From Nocardioides seonyuensis (GTDB lineage: Bacteria; Actinomycetota; Actinomycetes; Propionibacteriales; Nocardioidaceae), in the NCBI RefSeq assembly GCF_004683965.1, contig NZ_CP038436.1, positions 2,108,001 through 2,172,000 on the forward strand: a stretch of 64,000 bases of DNA, read 5' to 3'. A program made the position numbers and the translations under genes. The notes beneath the pieces are model-generated. The model had not been told where the DNA came from. It worked only from the letters and a program-made list of their open reading frames with translations, and did no database searches. This document shows positions 16,231-25,714 of this stretch, one piece after another. The number at the start of each line of letters is the position of its first letter. Positions within the stretch are counted from its first letter, which is position 1.

Positions 16231-16321
16231 GGCGCCAATTCTCCGCGAGCCGGCGCCAACACCCCGCCGAGTCGGCGCCAATTCTCCGCGAGTCGGCGCC
16301 AACACCCCGCGAGTCGGCGCC
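16231..16321. repeat. 21-bp periodic GGCGCC repeat array
   Basis: The palindrome GGCGCC recurs at 16231, 16252, 16274, 16295 and 16316 (spacings 21, 22, 21, 21). Two alternating spacers, AATTCTCCGCGAG and AACACCCCGCGAG, followed by YC make a 42-base higher-order unit. It fills the gap between the convergent ndh and secreted-protein genes and may also act as a bidirectional terminator. Confidence 0.85.
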
Positions 16322-16325
16322 AGTG

Positions 16326-17582
16326 TCAGCTCGGGGGAGCCAGGTAGCGCAGGTCCACGGTGAAGGACAGGACGTCGAAGGCATCGTCGTCCTCGGTCCA
16401 GAAGGCCCAGTAGGCGCCGCCGCGCCCCAGCAGCGAGGCCTCCCCCCACGGCGTCTGGGCGCCGCTGGTCGACTCGACGTCGGTGGTCACCTGGCCCCAG
16501 GCGACGTACAGGCCGTTGGCGTTCGCCACGAGGTGACCCAGGTCGTCGCCGCCGGCCGTGGCCGGCGCCCCGGTGAACGCGACCCGGAAGGCCTCGATGC
16601 CGCGCACCGCCTCCTGCACGGGGAGGTAGTGGTGGGACTCCGCCCACGGGTTCAGGCCCCACGGGACGTCGCACACGCCGGCGCGGTGACGCAGCGCCCC
16701 CGGCCGGTCCTCGATGGGCTCGACCGTCCCGCAGAGCCGCGTGAAGTAGTCGTCCTTCTGGTACTTCGAGATCGGCCAGATCTTCCGCGTGTCCCGGGGC
16801 CGCAGGATTCGGGTCTCCTCCGTCCAGGCCAGCTGGTCGGCCGACACCCAGATGCGAAGCCGTGGGCCGACCCCCTCGTTGCCGAGCCGGTCGGCACCCA
16901 CCACCTCGGCGCGGTAGCGCCCCGGTGCCAAGGGCTGCCCGCTGCGGTCCCGGGCGTCCCACGCCATGCCATGGGATCGGTCACGCCTGGTGATCCGACG
17001 TCGGTAGACGACCTCACCGGCCGGGTCCGTGATCCTGACGAAGGCCCGTCGGTAGCCGCTCGGCTCCAGGTCGTCGAACTCCAGGGGCAGGGCGTCGCGT
17101 ACGACGACGCTCCTGGGATAGACGGCAGCGGTCGTCGCTCTCTCGCCGGGGAACTGGGGTAGGAGACGCGTCTCGAACCGCCGGTCGACCCTGAACGACG
17201 TCGTGTCGCTCCCGGTGGAGGCGCGGAAGGTGGCGGTGTAGTCGCCGTGACGCGCGCGACGCCCGTTGTCGAGGCGTCCGCCCCACGTCCAGCCGTGCTC
17301 GCCGGTGCTCCGGCGCGGCAGTTCCCGTGTGAGGAGCACTCGCGGCTGGCCCTTCCGGCGGATCCGCACGGTCACGGACCCGCGCTGCCGGAGCTCGTAG
17401 CCGAACCGTACGCGCTCCGCCACGCCGTCGCCGTTGGGCGAGAAGCTCGTGCGGCCCTCGACGCTCGCCCAGAACTCGGGCGGCGCTGACGCCGCGGCCG
17501 GCAGGGCCGCCGCGAGGGGCGCGGCCACCACCACCGCGAGGGCGGCCAGGCAGGCGCGTCGCGACGCCATCGGCTGGGTCAT
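16326..17582 (-). CDS. secreted protein with FlgD-like immunoglobulin segment
   Basis: This 418-residue protein has an N-terminal signal peptide (basic ASRR, then LAALAVVVAAPLAAALPAAA, cleavage near ASA). It then has SFSPNGDGVAERVRFGYEL, the SPNGDG motif typical of FlgD-like/gliding-type immunoglobulin domains. A second such domain appears near WDARDRSGQPLAPGRYRAEV. The C-terminal domain (from about residue 245) contains cysteines in RLCGTVEPIED and HRAGVCDVPWG and a W-rich end (GAYWAFWTEDDDAF); I do not recognise it. It is probably an extracellular or surface protein of unknown function. Confidence 0.7.
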   Translation of the reverse strand: MTQPMASRRACLAALAVVVAAPLAAALPAAASAPPEFWASVEGRTSFSPNGDGVAERVRFGYELRQRGSVTVRIRRKGQPRVLLTRELPRRSTGEHGWTWGGRLDNGRRARHGDYTATFRASTGSDTTSFRVDRRFETRLLPQFPGERATTAAVYPRSVVVRDALPLEFDDLEPSGYRRAFVRITDPAGEVVYRRRITRRDRSHGMAWDARDRSGQPLAPGRYRAEVVGADRLGNEGVGPRLRIWVSADQLAWTEETRILRPRDTRKIWPISKYQKDDYFTRLCGTVEPIEDRPGALRHRAGVCDVPWGLNPWAESHHYLPVQEAVRGIEAFRVAFTGAPATAGGDDLGHLVANANGLYVAWGQVTTDVESTSGAQTPWGEASLLGRGGAYWAFWTEDDDAFDVLSFTVDLRYLAPPS

Positions 17583-17632
17583 GCCGTCACTCTAGGGCGC
17601 TCGAGACCCGGGTCCCCGCGGTCGCAGCTCAG

Positions 17633-17705
17633 TGGGCCCCGTGGGTCTCGAACCCACAACCAACGGATTAAAAGTCCGGTGCTCTACCAATTGAGCTAGA
17701 GGCCC
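17633..17705 (-). tRNA. tRNA-Lys (TTT)
   Basis: This 73-base cloverleaf on the reverse strand has acceptor GGGCCTC/GGGGCCC with one T-G pair, D-arm GCTC/GAGC, anticodon loop CTTTTAA (anticodon TTT) in CCGGA/TCCGT, T-arm GTGGG-TTCGAGA-CCCAC and discriminator A. CCA is not encoded. Confidence 0.97.
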
Positions 17706-17842
17706 TCGGTCGCCACCCCGACCGGCCGGCGACGACGGGGCGAGTATCCCAGAGGCCCCCGGGGCTCGACACTCGGCGCAGATCACATGGCATTTCCACC
17801 GATTCGCCTCGGAGGGTGCAGGCGAGCCTTTACCTTTGGGCA

Positions 17843-18901
17843 ATGTTCAGCTCCGACGTCTTCGCGCCTCGCGACCCCGAGGGTGCGTGCAGGTTCGCGG
17901 CCACGGTGTCGTTCGTCGCCGGGGGGCTGAGCACTGCCATGACGGCGCTCGTGCCGCAGGACATCTCGCCCGGCATGAAGCTCCCGATCATGGGGGCCTC
18001 GCTGGCGATCATGGTCGTCGGGCTGCTGCTGCTGACCGGGAGGGACCCGCTCCGACGGTGGCTGCTGGTCGTCGTACCCATGCTGGGCATCGTGGCCATC
18101 ACCGCCACCAGCCTCGGCACCAAGGACGCGTCCGCCTCCGGTCAGGTCTTCCTGTGTGCCCCCGTCCTCTTCGCGGCGTCCCAGATGCGCAGGGAGCTGG
18201 CCTGGTTCGTCTGTGCCTGTGCGATCGCGGCCGATGCCGTCATCACCTTCAGCCTGTTGCCGTTCGAACGAGCCATGACCGACCTGGTCTTCGTCGGGTC
18301 GTCGGGCGCCCTTATCACGTGGCTGCTGGTGCGGGCCGGTGACCGCAACGATGCGTTGGTGAACGAGCTGCGCGCCCAGGCCGCCATCGACCCGTTGACG
18401 GGCCTGGTGACGCGGCGGGTCCTCGACAAGGCCGCGCACTCGGTGCTGAGCAACGAGAACGGCGACGCCGGTACCGCCCTGCTCGTGCTCGACGTGGACA
18501 GGTTCAAGGCCATCAACGACACGTGGGGCCACCCGGTCGGCGACGCCGCACTGGTCCACATCGCCGAGGTGCTGCGGTCGATGTGCCGCCCCGACACGGT
18601 CATCAGCCGCCTCGGTGGCGACGAGCTCGCCCTGCTGCTGCCCGGCTGCCCGTACGACGTCGCGATCCAGCGTGCGGAGGGGCTGGTCGAGGCGGTGCGC
18701 GCGACTCCGCTCCCGCTCGCCGACGGCGAGGAGCTCGCGCTCTCGATCAGCATCGGGGTCGCCCACGCACCCGCGGACTCCGGCCAGCTGCGAGAGCTCT
18801 ACACGGCCGCGGACGAGTCGCTCTACGACGCCAAGCGCAACGGCCGTGGCCGCGTCGGCGACGGTGTGCGACTGGGGTACGCCGACCCCGCCGGGGTCTG
18901 A
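17843..18901 (+). CDS. membrane GGDEF-domain protein (diguanylate cyclase-like)
   Basis: A protein of about 352 residues. The first 170 residues hold five to six hydrophobic helices (SFVAGGLSTAMTALV, ASLAIMVVGLLLL, LLVVVPMLGIVAI, FVCACAIAADAVITF, LVFVGSSGALITWLLV). The GGDEF domain follows at about 185-345: DPLTGLVTRR, ALLVLDVDRFKAINDTWGH and a signature loop reading RLGGDELALL. The fifth signature residue is Leu rather than Phe, and the usual inhibitory RxxD five residues before the loop is not at its normal position. Activity in cyclic di-GMP synthesis is possible but not assured. ATG 17843 is chosen over an upstream GTG at 17816. Confidence 0.85.
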   Translation: MFSSDVFAPRDPEGACRFAATVSFVAGGLSTAMTALVPQDISPGMKLPIMGASLAIMVVGLLLLTGRDPLRRWLLVVVPMLGIVAITATSLGTKDASASGQVFLCAPVLFAASQMRRELAWFVCACAIAADAVITFSLLPFERAMTDLVFVGSSGALITWLLVRAGDRNDALVNELRAQAAIDPLTGLVTRRVLDKAAHSVLSNENGDAGTALLVLDVDRFKAINDTWGHPVGDAALVHIAEVLRSMCRPDTVISRLGGDELALLLPGCPYDVAIQRAEGLVEAVRATPLPLADGEELALSISIGVAHAPADSGQLRELYTAADESLYDAKRNGRGRVGDGVRLGYADPAGV

Positions 18902-19187
18902 CGACGCCAAGTCGGGCCGTCCCCGGGCCATCCCCTGGGACACGAGGCGGCCACCGAGTGTTCACAGGCTCGCCATGCCAGAGGGTAGGCATTCGGCGAA
19001 AAGTTGGTAGTGTTCATCTCGCAACAGGTGCAAGTTCCAGCAGGTCGACGCCCGCGGAGTTTGTGATCCAACGGCGTTTCTTCTTCGGGCCTTCCAGCTT
19101 GCAAGTCGGAGCGCAGTGTCACCGCACTTGGTGCGGAGCCGTCGACGTGACGGCTTCTCGTTCCGATCAACAGGAGTACCGAGCAAC

Positions 19188-19391
19188 ATGGCTCAAGGCA
19201 CCGTGAAGTGGTTCAACGCCGAGAAGGGTTTCGGCTTCATCGCGCAGGAGGACGGCGGCGACGACGTCTTCGTGCACTACTCGGCGATTCAGTCCTCGGG
19301 CTACAAGTCCCTCGACGAGAACCAGAAGGTTGAGTTCGACGTGACCCAGGGCCCCAAGGGTCCCCAGGCCGAGAACGTTCGCCCCGTCTGA
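19188..19391 (+). CDS. cold-shock protein (CspA family)
   Basis: This 67-residue single cold-shock domain reads [18 protein letters not shown], then [11 protein letters not shown], containing the RNP1 (KGFGFI) and RNP2 (VFVHY) motifs that bind single-stranded nucleic acid. It is an RNA chaperone. CAGGAG lies before the start. The 286 bases upstream are gene-free and likely include a long 5' leader typical of csp mRNAs. A strong terminator follows at 19430. Confidence 0.96.
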   Translation: MAQGTVKWFNAEKGFGFIAQEDGGDDVFVHYSAIQSSGYKSLDENQKVEFDVTQGPKGPQAENVRPV

Positions 19392-19429
19392 TCTCAGACA
19401 CTGCTGGACTGGACCTGTCCAGACCAGAC

Positions 19430-19463
19430 ACGAGGCTCCACCCCGCGAGGGGTGGGGCCTCGT
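19430..19463 (+). terminator. terminator after the cold-shock gene
   Basis: A long hairpin pairs ACGAGGCTCCACCCC with GGGGTGGGGCCTCGT (one mismatch/bulge) across loop GCGA, followed by GCTTTGT. It lies 39 bases after the csp stop. Confidence 0.85.
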
Positions 19464-19605
19464 GCTTTGTCCGGCGGAATACCATCCGAATGGATCATTT
19501 TCTTTGAAATTCGGTTTGAGCTGGACAGAAACAGGGCATGGTGTCTGGATCGACCGCTAGGTCGCTCGCGGAAGCGTGGCCGGACGAGATCTCCAGGGAG
19601 GCGTT

Positions 19606-19779
19606 GTGCACGACCAGTTCGACGTGACCCTCGAGGATGGCGACCTCCTCGGTGAGGTGGAGCTGACCACGACGCTGATCATCGCTGCGACCGAGTCCGA
19701 GGACCACCTCAGCCAGGAGGAGATCGACAAGCTCCTCGGTGTCACCCCCAAGCCGAAGCCGCGCTCCCCGTCTGAGTGA
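19606..19779 (+). CDS. small acidic conserved-type hypothetical protein
   Basis: A protein of about 57 residues starting at GTG 19606 behind AGGGAGG. It begins VHDQFDVTLEDGDLLGEVEL and ends in a Lys/Pro tail (PKPKPRSPSE). A central stretch, LSQEEIDKLLGV, resembles the short LSQxEID motif at the N-terminus of the flagellar switch protein FliM, but no other flagellar feature is present and the similarity may be chance. The AT-rich 110 bases upstream (TTTTCTTTGAAATTC) could hold a promoter. Function unknown. Confidence 0.65.
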   Translation: MHDQFDVTLEDGDLLGEVELTTTLIIAATESEDHLSQEEIDKLLGVTPKPKPRSPSE

Positions 19780-19791
19780 CGGCGCCGCGTG

Positions 19792-20844
19792 CTAGCAGGT
19801 CGCGAAGAGCACCGGTCCGCTCGAGAGGTCTGAGAGCACGTAGCTCTCCTCGCGCGGGAGCAGGTCGAGCCTGACGACCCGTCCCTTGGAGGACGCCTCG
19901 GCCACCTCGAAGCGGTCGGCGAAGTCACCCCCCTGACCCACGGCCGGTCCCTGCGCCAGTGCGGCGCGGGCGGCTGCGTCCGCGGCCGCGTCCTCGGCGT
20001 CCTCGACCTCCATCGCCACGCGGACGACGCCACCTGCACGCTTGCCCATCGCGAACGCCGTCAACGGATGGACCCCTCCGGCCGACTCGATCAGCTGGTC
20101 CGAGGTCTCCTGGGAGCCGGCGTCCGCCTGGGACATCGCCAGCCGCTCGCACACATGTGCTGCCGTGTAGGCGACTGCCGACACCGGCTCCTCGAGGTCG
20201 GCGACGACGTCGTCGAGACCGGCGACCGCCTCGCCGTCGCCCCGGGCGACCTCGACCGCCCGCGCGAGGTATCCCTCCTGGTCGGAGGTGAGGACGACGC
20301 CCGCGTCGTCGAGGACGGCGACGTGCTGGAGCTCCGGAGTCAGCCCCGGGCCGACCGAGGGCAGCACCGAGGGGCCGCCGCGCCAGACCCCGTCAGCCTC
20401 GTCGGGCTCCTCCCACCCGAGCTCGGCCAGCCGCTCGCGCAGGTCGTCGAGGTCGGTGTCGGGGGCGGGTCCCAGCACCTCCACGGCCCCGTCCGGGCCC
20501 TGGGCGAGCATCTCCCACTCCAAGTTCGCCGGTGACAGGCCGAGCTCCTCGTGGAGGGTCGCTGCCGAGGCGAGCAGGGCGCTGGTGGAGCTCAGGTCCT
20601 GGGCGAACGCCTCGTCGAGGAAGGCCTCGAGGTCCTCGGTGGGCGAGTCCGCGTCGAGGTCGGCGTCGAGCGAGCGTCGTACGGCGGCCCAGTCGGTCCA
20701 GGTGACGCGCTCGGTGCCGGCCGGAGCCAGGTCGAGGGCCCGCGCCATCCCGGGGTCCGGAGCCGACAGGCGCCAGGCGAGGAGACCGCCGGCGACGAGG
20801 AGTGCGACCAGTACAACCGCCGACCAGACGAGACGTCGTGACAC
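19792..20844 (-). CDS. membrane-anchored hypothetical protein
   Basis: This 350-residue protein has a single N-terminal hydrophobic segment (LVWSAVVLVALLVAGGLLAW) with positive residues before it and no lipobox, so an uncleaved anchor with an extracytoplasmic domain is likely. The remaining part is acidic, with Asp/Glu-rich stretches (DADLDADSPTEDLEAF, MEVEDAEDAAADAAARA). It ends in a single Cys at its last residue. I recognise no catalytic motif. GTG 20844 has GGAGGT nine bases upstream. It is divergent from the Nudix gene with a shared 42-base promoter gap. Confidence 0.65.
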   Translation of the reverse strand: MSRRLVWSAVVLVALLVAGGLLAWRLSAPDPGMARALDLAPAGTERVTWTDWAAVRRSLDADLDADSPTEDLEAFLDEAFAQDLSSTSALLASAATLHEELGLSPANLEWEMLAQGPDGAVEVLGPAPDTDLDDLRERLAELGWEEPDEADGVWRGGPSVLPSVGPGLTPELQHVAVLDDAGVVLTSDQEGYLARAVEVARGDGEAVAGLDDVVADLEEPVSAVAYTAAHVCERLAMSQADAGSQETSDQLIESAGGVHPLTAFAMGKRAGGVVRVAMEVEDAEDAAADAAARAALAQGPAVGQGGDFADRFEVAEASSKGRVVRLDLLPREESYVLSDLSSGPVLFATC

Positions 20845-20886
20845 TGACGGGCACCTCCGCGCTGGGGAGGTGTGAGACTAACGCGC

Positions 20887-21744
20887 ATGGAGCCCCGCGA
20901 CGTGCGCGCCGCCGGCGCCGTGGTCACGCGCAGCAACGGTGACGTCGTCCTGGTCCACCGTCCCAAGTACGACGACTGGAGCTTCCCCAAGGGCAAGGTC
21001 GACCCCGGCGAGCACGTGGTGGCCACGGCGGTGCGCGAGGTCGCCGAGGAGACCGGGCTCGGCATCCGGCTCGGTCCGCCCCTGAGCGCCCAGCGCTACC
21101 GGTTGGAGGGCGGGCGTATCAAGCACGTCGACTACTGGGTGGCGCGAGTCGTGGGTGACGACGACGTGACCCGCTACCCGGCCAACGACGAGATCGACCT
21201 CGTCGAGTGGCTTCCGTGGGACGAGGCCGCCGAGCGGCTCACCCACCAGCACGACCGCGAGACGCTCGCGCAGGCCCGGCCGTTGCGCCGTCGTACCCGC
21301 GCCGTCGTGGTGCTCCGGCACGCCAAGGCGCGGTCCCGGAAGTCGTGGACGGACGACGACAGGCTCCGCCCGCTGCTCCAGGTCGGGGTCGACCAGGCCG
21401 CGCGCCTGGTGCCGGTCCTGGCTGCCTTCGGCGTCACCGCAGTCCACTGCTCCAGCAGCAGGCGCTGCGTCGACACGGTGCGGCCCTACGCCGACGCGAC
21501 CGGGCTCGAAGTCCACCTCCACGACGAGCTGAGCGAGGAGGACGCGAGCGTCGAGGGCGTCCTCGACCTCGTCGACGAGGCGCTGCAGGAGCGCGCGGGC
21601 GTCGTGCTGTGCAGCCACCGGCCGGTCCTGCCGACGATCCTCGACGCGCTCTGCGCCGAGGACGCCACCCTCGAGGTCGGTGAGCTGCTCGTCCAGCACC
21701 GTCGCAAGGGCCGCGTCGTCGCGACGGAGCGCCACCTGCCCTGA
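20887..21744 (+). CDS. mutT1: MutT1-like Nudix hydrolase fused to a histidine phosphatase domain
   Basis: This 285-residue protein has two domains. Residues 8-135 form a Nudix hydrolase with the box GKVDPGEHVVATAVREVAEE followed by TGL. Residues 140-285 form a histidine phosphatase with VVVLRHAKARSR and a late HRPVLP. This matches mycobacterial MutT1, which removes 8-oxo-dGTP and related nucleotides and hydrolyses dinucleoside polyphosphates. In mycobacteria mutT1 adjoins ppk; here ppk1 is 9 kb away within the same phosphate cluster. The phosphatase motif starts RHA rather than RHG. ATG 20887 follows GAGACT by 7 bases, a leaderless-type start. Confidence 0.88.
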   Translation: MEPRDVRAAGAVVTRSNGDVVLVHRPKYDDWSFPKGKVDPGEHVVATAVREVAEETGLGIRLGPPLSAQRYRLEGGRIKHVDYWVARVVGDDDVTRYPANDEIDLVEWLPWDEAAERLTHQHDRETLAQARPLRRRTRAVVVLRHAKARSRKSWTDDDRLRPLLQVGVDQAARLVPVLAAFGVTAVHCSSSRRCVDTVRPYADATGLEVHLHDELSEEDASVEGVLDLVDEALQERAGVVLCSHRPVLPTILDALCAEDATLEVGELLVQHRRKGRVVATERHLP

Positions 21745-21848
21745 GCGGGCCGTTACCTTTTCGTGACCTTCCGGGTCAAGCGACCGGCGGGTAGTTCATG
21801 TGACCGTCGTCTCGTTCTCCGCCCGTGGGCGCCGAGACGCTGGCCCGA

Positions 21849-21870
21849 GTTCACCCGGCGTTCACCAAGG
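21849..21870 (+). promoter_or_regulatory. PHO box upstream of pstS
   Basis: Two 11-bp direct repeats, GTTCACCCGGC and GTTCACCAAGG, match the PhoP box of actinobacteria (GTTCACC repeated at 11-base spacing). The site is about 73 bases before pstS, consistent with activation by the PhoR-PhoP system under phosphate limitation. Confidence 0.85.
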
Positions 21871-21942
21871 CCGCCGCGGTCGTTCTCCTGAGGTCCCTAA
21901 CGTCCCTGACGTCAGCACATCACCAGACTTCAGGAGAACGAA

Positions 21943-22905
21943 GTGAAGCGCACTTCCATCCGCCTCGGCACCAGCGCCGCCGGCGTGGCCGCCCTGGCTC
22001 TCATCCTCTCCGCATGCGGCGGCGCCGACGCCGGCGAGAGCGGCTCCGGCGAGGGTGCCGGCGGCACGGTCGCCGTCGACGGGTCGTCCACGGTCGAGCC
22101 GATGTCGAAGGCGGCCTCCGAGCTGCTCTCCGAGGAGAACGCCGACGTGCGGGTGACCGTGGCGGCCTCGGGCACCGGCGGCGGGTTCGAGAAGTTCTGC
22201 GTCGGCGAGAGCGACATCTCCGACGCCTCGCGGCCGATCAAGGAGGACGAGGAGGTCCCGGTGTGCGAGGAGAACGGTGTGGAGTACACCGAGCTCCAGG
22301 TCGCCACCGACGCCCTCACCGTGGTCGTGCACCCCGACCTCGCGGTCGACTGCCTCACCACCGAGCAGCTCGTCGAGCTGTGGCACCCCACCTCGAAGGT
22401 CACCAACTGGAACGAGCTCGACCCGAGCTTCCCCGACCAGGAGATCGCGCTCTTCGGTCCCGGCACCGACTCCGGCACCTACGACTACATGGCCGCCGAC
22501 GTCATCGGTGACGAGTCCGAGACCACCCGCAGCGACTACGAGTCCTCCGAGGACGACAACGTGCTGGTCCAGGGCGTCTCCGGCACCGAGGGCGCGACCG
22601 GCTACTTCGGCTTCACCTACTACGAGGAGAACGCCGACAGCCTCAAGGCCCTCGCGATCGACGACGGCAACGGCTGCGTCGAGCCCTCGGTCGAGACCGC
22701 CCAGGCGGGGGAGTACACCCCCCTCGCCCGCCCGCTGTTCATCTACGTGAGCAACGCGTCGTACGCCGAGAAGCCCGCCGTCGCCGAGTACGTCGACTTC
22801 TACATCGAGAACCTCGAGCAGATCGCGACCGCCGCGAAGTTCATCCCGCTCAGCGAGGAGCTCTACGAGGAGACCAAGTCGGCCCTCGAGGGCATCTCCT
22901 CCTGA
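21943..22905 (+). CDS. pstS: phosphate ABC transporter substrate-binding protein PstS
   Basis: This 320-residue lipoprotein has a signal sequence ending in the lipobox LSACG, so the Cys would be lipidated and the protein tethered outside the membrane. The phosphate site is visible in DGSSTVEPMS, GTGGGFEKFC, ISDASRP and GTDSGTYDY. It is the first gene of pstSCAB, with AGGAG before GTG 21943 and the PHO box upstream. It captures inorganic phosphate and delivers it to PstCA. Confidence 0.97.
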   Translation: MKRTSIRLGTSAAGVAALALILSACGGADAGESGSGEGAGGTVAVDGSSTVEPMSKAASELLSEENADVRVTVAASGTGGGFEKFCVGESDISDASRPIKEDEEVPVCEENGVEYTELQVATDALTVVVHPDLAVDCLTTEQLVELWHPTSKVTNWNELDPSFPDQEIALFGPGTDSGTYDYMAADVIGDESETTRSDYESSEDDNVLVQGVSGTEGATGYFGFTYYEENADSLKALAIDDGNGCVEPSVETAQAGEYTPLARPLFIYVSNASYAEKPAVAEYVDFYIENLEQIATAAKFIPLSEELYEETKSALEGISS

Positions 22906-22928
22906 GCGAGAAGGAACAGCTTCCTCGT

Positions 22929-23870
22929 ATGAGTCACCACGTCAGCACCGGCGCAGGTCCGACCCACGGGTCGGGCCTGCCCGGTGCTCCCGTCAGTCTG
23001 GCGGGACGCAGCCGTCCCGGCGAGACCGTCATCAAGGCGGTCCTCTTCGTCTCCGCGATGCTGTCGATCGCCATCACCTTCGGGATCATCGCGGCGCTCA
23101 TCCAGCCGGTCATCGACTTCTTCGGCGAGGTCGCCGTCTCGGAGTTCTTCTCTTTCGACGAGGGCTCGCGCTTCGCCGTCATGCCGCTGATCTCGGCGAC
23201 CCTGGTCACCACGGCCATCGCGCTCGTCGTCGCCGTGCCGCTGGGCCTGGGGGCCGCGATGTACCTCTCCGAGTACGCCTCCCCGCGTGCCCGCAAGGTG
23301 CTCAAGCCGACGGTTGAGCTGCTCGCCGGAGTGCCGTCGGTGGTCTACGGGTTCTTCGCCGTCATGTTCGTGACGCCGACGCTCCTCCAGGACATCCTCG
23401 GCCTCGAGGTCAGCTTCCTCAACGCCCTGTCCGCCGGCCTGATCCTCGGCGTGATGATCATCCCGACCATCGCCTCCCTCTCGGAGGACGCCCTCAGCGC
23501 CGTCCCCCAGTCGCTGCGCCAGGGCTCGCTCGCGATGGGGGCCAACCGCATGCAGACGACACTGCGCGTCGTCATGCCTGCTGCCCTCTCGGGCATCGCC
23601 GCCGCCATCGTCCTCGGCCTCTCTCGGGCGATCGGGGAGACCATGATCGTGACCATCGCCGCGGGATCCCAGCGCAACCTCTCCCTGGACCCGCGCGAGG
23701 GCATGCAGACGATGACGGGCTTCATGGCCACCACCGCCGGCGGCGAGAACCCGGTGGGCTCGACGTCGTACAACACCCTCTTCGCCGTCGGGCTCACGCT
23801 GTTCGCGATCACCCTGGTCATCAACATCATCAGCATCACGCTGGTCCGTCGATTCAGGCAGGTCTACTGA
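22929..23870 (+). CDS. pstC: phosphate ABC transporter permease PstC
   Basis: This 313-residue permease has six membrane helices and the PstC-specific segments [15 protein letters not shown] and [24 protein letters not shown]. The EAA-type cytoplasmic loop that docks on the ATPase is [20 protein letters not shown]. It forms the translocation channel with PstA. Start ATG 22929 is 23 bases after pstS; the stop overlaps the pstA start by one base. Confidence 0.96.
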   Translation: MSHHVSTGAGPTHGSGLPGAPVSLAGRSRPGETVIKAVLFVSAMLSIAITFGIIAALIQPVIDFFGEVAVSEFFSFDEGSRFAVMPLISATLVTTAIALVVAVPLGLGAAMYLSEYASPRARKVLKPTVELLAGVPSVVYGFFAVMFVTPTLLQDILGLEVSFLNALSAGLILGVMIIPTIASLSEDALSAVPQSLRQGSLAMGANRMQTTLRVVMPAALSGIAAAIVLGLSRAIGETMIVTIAAGSQRNLSLDPREGMQTMTGFMATTAGGENPVGSTSYNTLFAVGLTLFAITLVINIISITLVRRFRQVY

Positions 23871-24775
23871 TGAGCCTCGCTGCCACCACCGCACGGGACA
23901 CCGTGCGCATCGCCACCGGCCGGAGCCGGGACCGCAACCCGGGCTCGATGGTCTTCCTGGGCGCCCTGTGGTTCTCGCTGTTCTTCGGCGTCATGGTCCT
24001 GGTCGTCCTCATCCTCGACACCGCGATCGCCGGGGCCGGCCGCTTCGACGCCGAGCTGCTCACGGGCTACGACTCGACCCTGTCCCCCGAACGCACCGGC
24101 TTCCGCGCCGGGATCCTCGGCAGCCTGTGGCTCATGCTGTTCACCGCTGTCATGGCGGTGCCCCTCGGCATCGCCGCAGCGGTCTACCTGGAGGAGTTCG
24201 CGGACGGCCGGCGTTGGTACAACCGCCTGATCGAGGTCAACCTGCAGAACCTCGCGGCCGTCCCGGCCATCGTCTACGGGCTCCTGGCGGTGGCGGTGAT
24301 GGCCACCGCCGGCTTCCAGCGCAAGGGCATCGTCCTGGGCGGGGCGATCGCGCTGGCGCTGCTGATCCTGCCCGTCATCATCATCACCACCCGGGAAGCG
24401 GTCAGGGCCGTCCCGCGCGAGATCCGCGACGGCTCGCTGGCGCTGGGCGCCACGACGTGGCAGACCACCTGGCGCCAGACGCTCCCCTCCGCCGTCCCCG
24501 GCATCGCCACCGGGACGATCCTGGGCCTGTCCCGCGCGATCGGCGAGGCGGCACCCCTGGTGATGCTCGGCCTGGCCAGCTCGCTGCGCTTCGACCCCGA
24601 GGGGCTGATGAGCCCCATCACGGCACTCCCGATCCAGATCTACGGGCTCAGCTCGAGCTCGCAGGAGGCCTACAAGGAGGCCGCGTCGGCCGCCATCATC
24701 GTCCTGCTCGTGATGATCCTCGGCCTCAACGCCCTGGCCATCTACATCCGCAACAAGTTCCAGCGATCCTGGTGA
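23870..24775 (+). CDS. pstA: phosphate ABC transporter permease PstA
   Basis: This 301-residue partner of PstC has six helices, [20 protein letters not shown], and an EAA loop [36 protein letters not shown] is the conserved PstA motif. The start overlaps the pstC stop in TGATG, indicating translational coupling. The N-terminus is cytoplasmic and basic ([11 protein letters not shown]). Confidence 0.96.
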   Translation: MSLAATTARDTVRIATGRSRDRNPGSMVFLGALWFSLFFGVMVLVVLILDTAIAGAGRFDAELLTGYDSTLSPERTGFRAGILGSLWLMLFTAVMAVPLGIAAAVYLEEFADGRRWYNRLIEVNLQNLAAVPAIVYGLLAVAVMATAGFQRKGIVLGGAIALALLILPVIIITTREAVRAVPREIRDGSLALGATTWQTTWRQTLPSAVPGIATGTILGLSRAIGEAAPLVMLGLASSLRFDPEGLMSPITALPIQIYGLSSSSQEAYKEAASAAIIVLLVMILGLNALAIYIRNKFQRSW

Positions 24776-24789
24776 GGAAGTCTTCAGTC

Positions 24790-25677
24790 ATGGCAACCAC
24801 CCCCGCCACTGCCACCACTACCCGTGAGCAGCCCGCGCCGAGCTCGTTGGCGCGCGTCCGCGCCGACGTCGACCGCGAGCTGAGCCCAGTGCCGGTCTCC
24901 CCGGTCATCGAGGCGCGCGACCTCAACGTCTTCTACGGCGACTTCCACGCCGTCCACGACGTCAACCTCGCCTACGGCCGCAACGAGATCACCGCGATGA
25001 TCGGCCCGTCGGGCTGCGGGAAGTCGACGGTGCTGCGCTGCCTCAACCGGATGAACGACCTCGTCGCCGGTGCTCGGGTGGAGGGCCAGGTCGTCTACCA
25101 CGGTCAGGACATCTACGCGAAGGGCGTCGACCCGATCGCCGTACGCACCCACATCGGCATGGTCTTCCAGAAGCCGAACCCGTTCCCGAAGTCGATCTAC
25201 GACAACATCGCCTACGGTCCCCGCGTCACCGGCATGAAGGTCGACAGCATGGACGACCTCGTCGAGGAGGCGCTGACCCGGGCGGCGCTGTGGGACGAGG
25301 TGAAGGACAAGCTCAAGCAGTCGGCCTACGGCCTCTCGGGCGGGCAGCAGCAGCGCCTGTGCATCGCCCGCACGATCGCCACCAGGCCCGACGTCATCCT
25401 GATGGACGAGCCGTGCGCCTCCCTCGACCCGATCGCGACCTCCCGCGTGGAGGACCTGATGGTCGAGCTGCGCGAGGACTACACGATCGTCGTGGTCACC
25501 CACAACATGCAGCAGGCCGCGCGGGTCTCCGACCGGACCGCCTTCTTCACCGCCCGGCCGGACGAGACCACGGGCAACCGGACGGGCCTCCTGGTCGAGT
25601 ACGACCTCACCTCGAAGATCTTCTCCAACCCGGGTGACCAGCGCACCGAGGACTACATCTCCGGCCGCTTCGGCTGA
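24790..25677 (+). CDS. pstB: phosphate ABC transporter ATPase PstB
   Basis: This 295-residue ATPase carries Walker [11 protein letters not shown]-loop [16 protein letters not shown], signature [17 protein letters not shown], Walker [14 protein letters not shown] and switch [15 protein letters not shown]. It powers phosphate import with PstCA. An N-terminal extension of about 38 residues precedes the domain. ATG 24790 follows GAGGAAG by about 12 bases. No phoU gene follows; a PhoU-like DUF47 protein occurs 1.3 kb downstream with pit. Confidence 0.97.
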   Translation: MATTPATATTTREQPAPSSLARVRADVDRELSPVPVSPVIEARDLNVFYGDFHAVHDVNLAYGRNEITAMIGPSGCGKSTVLRCLNRMNDLVAGARVEGQVVYHGQDIYAKGVDPIAVRTHIGMVFQKPNPFPKSIYDNIAYGPRVTGMKVDSMDDLVEEALTRAALWDEVKDKLKQSAYGLSGGQQQRLCIARTIATRPDVILMDEPCASLDPIATSRVEDLMVELREDYTIVVVTHNMQQAARVSDRTAFFTARPDETTGNRTGLLVEYDLTSKIFSNPGDQRTEDYISGRFG

Positions 25678-25714
25678 GCGGAGCCCCACCCTGGCCTCTG
25701 CCCGCCGGTCGGGT

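Noticed and set aside
19606..19779. FliM fragment or flagellar gene
   Set aside because: Only a short LSQEEID string matches; length, context and the rest of the protein do not.
23968..24789. N-terminal extension of PstB into the pstA region
   Set aside because: The upstream in-frame sequence is a shadow of pstA; PstB starts at ATG 24790 and is then of normal length.
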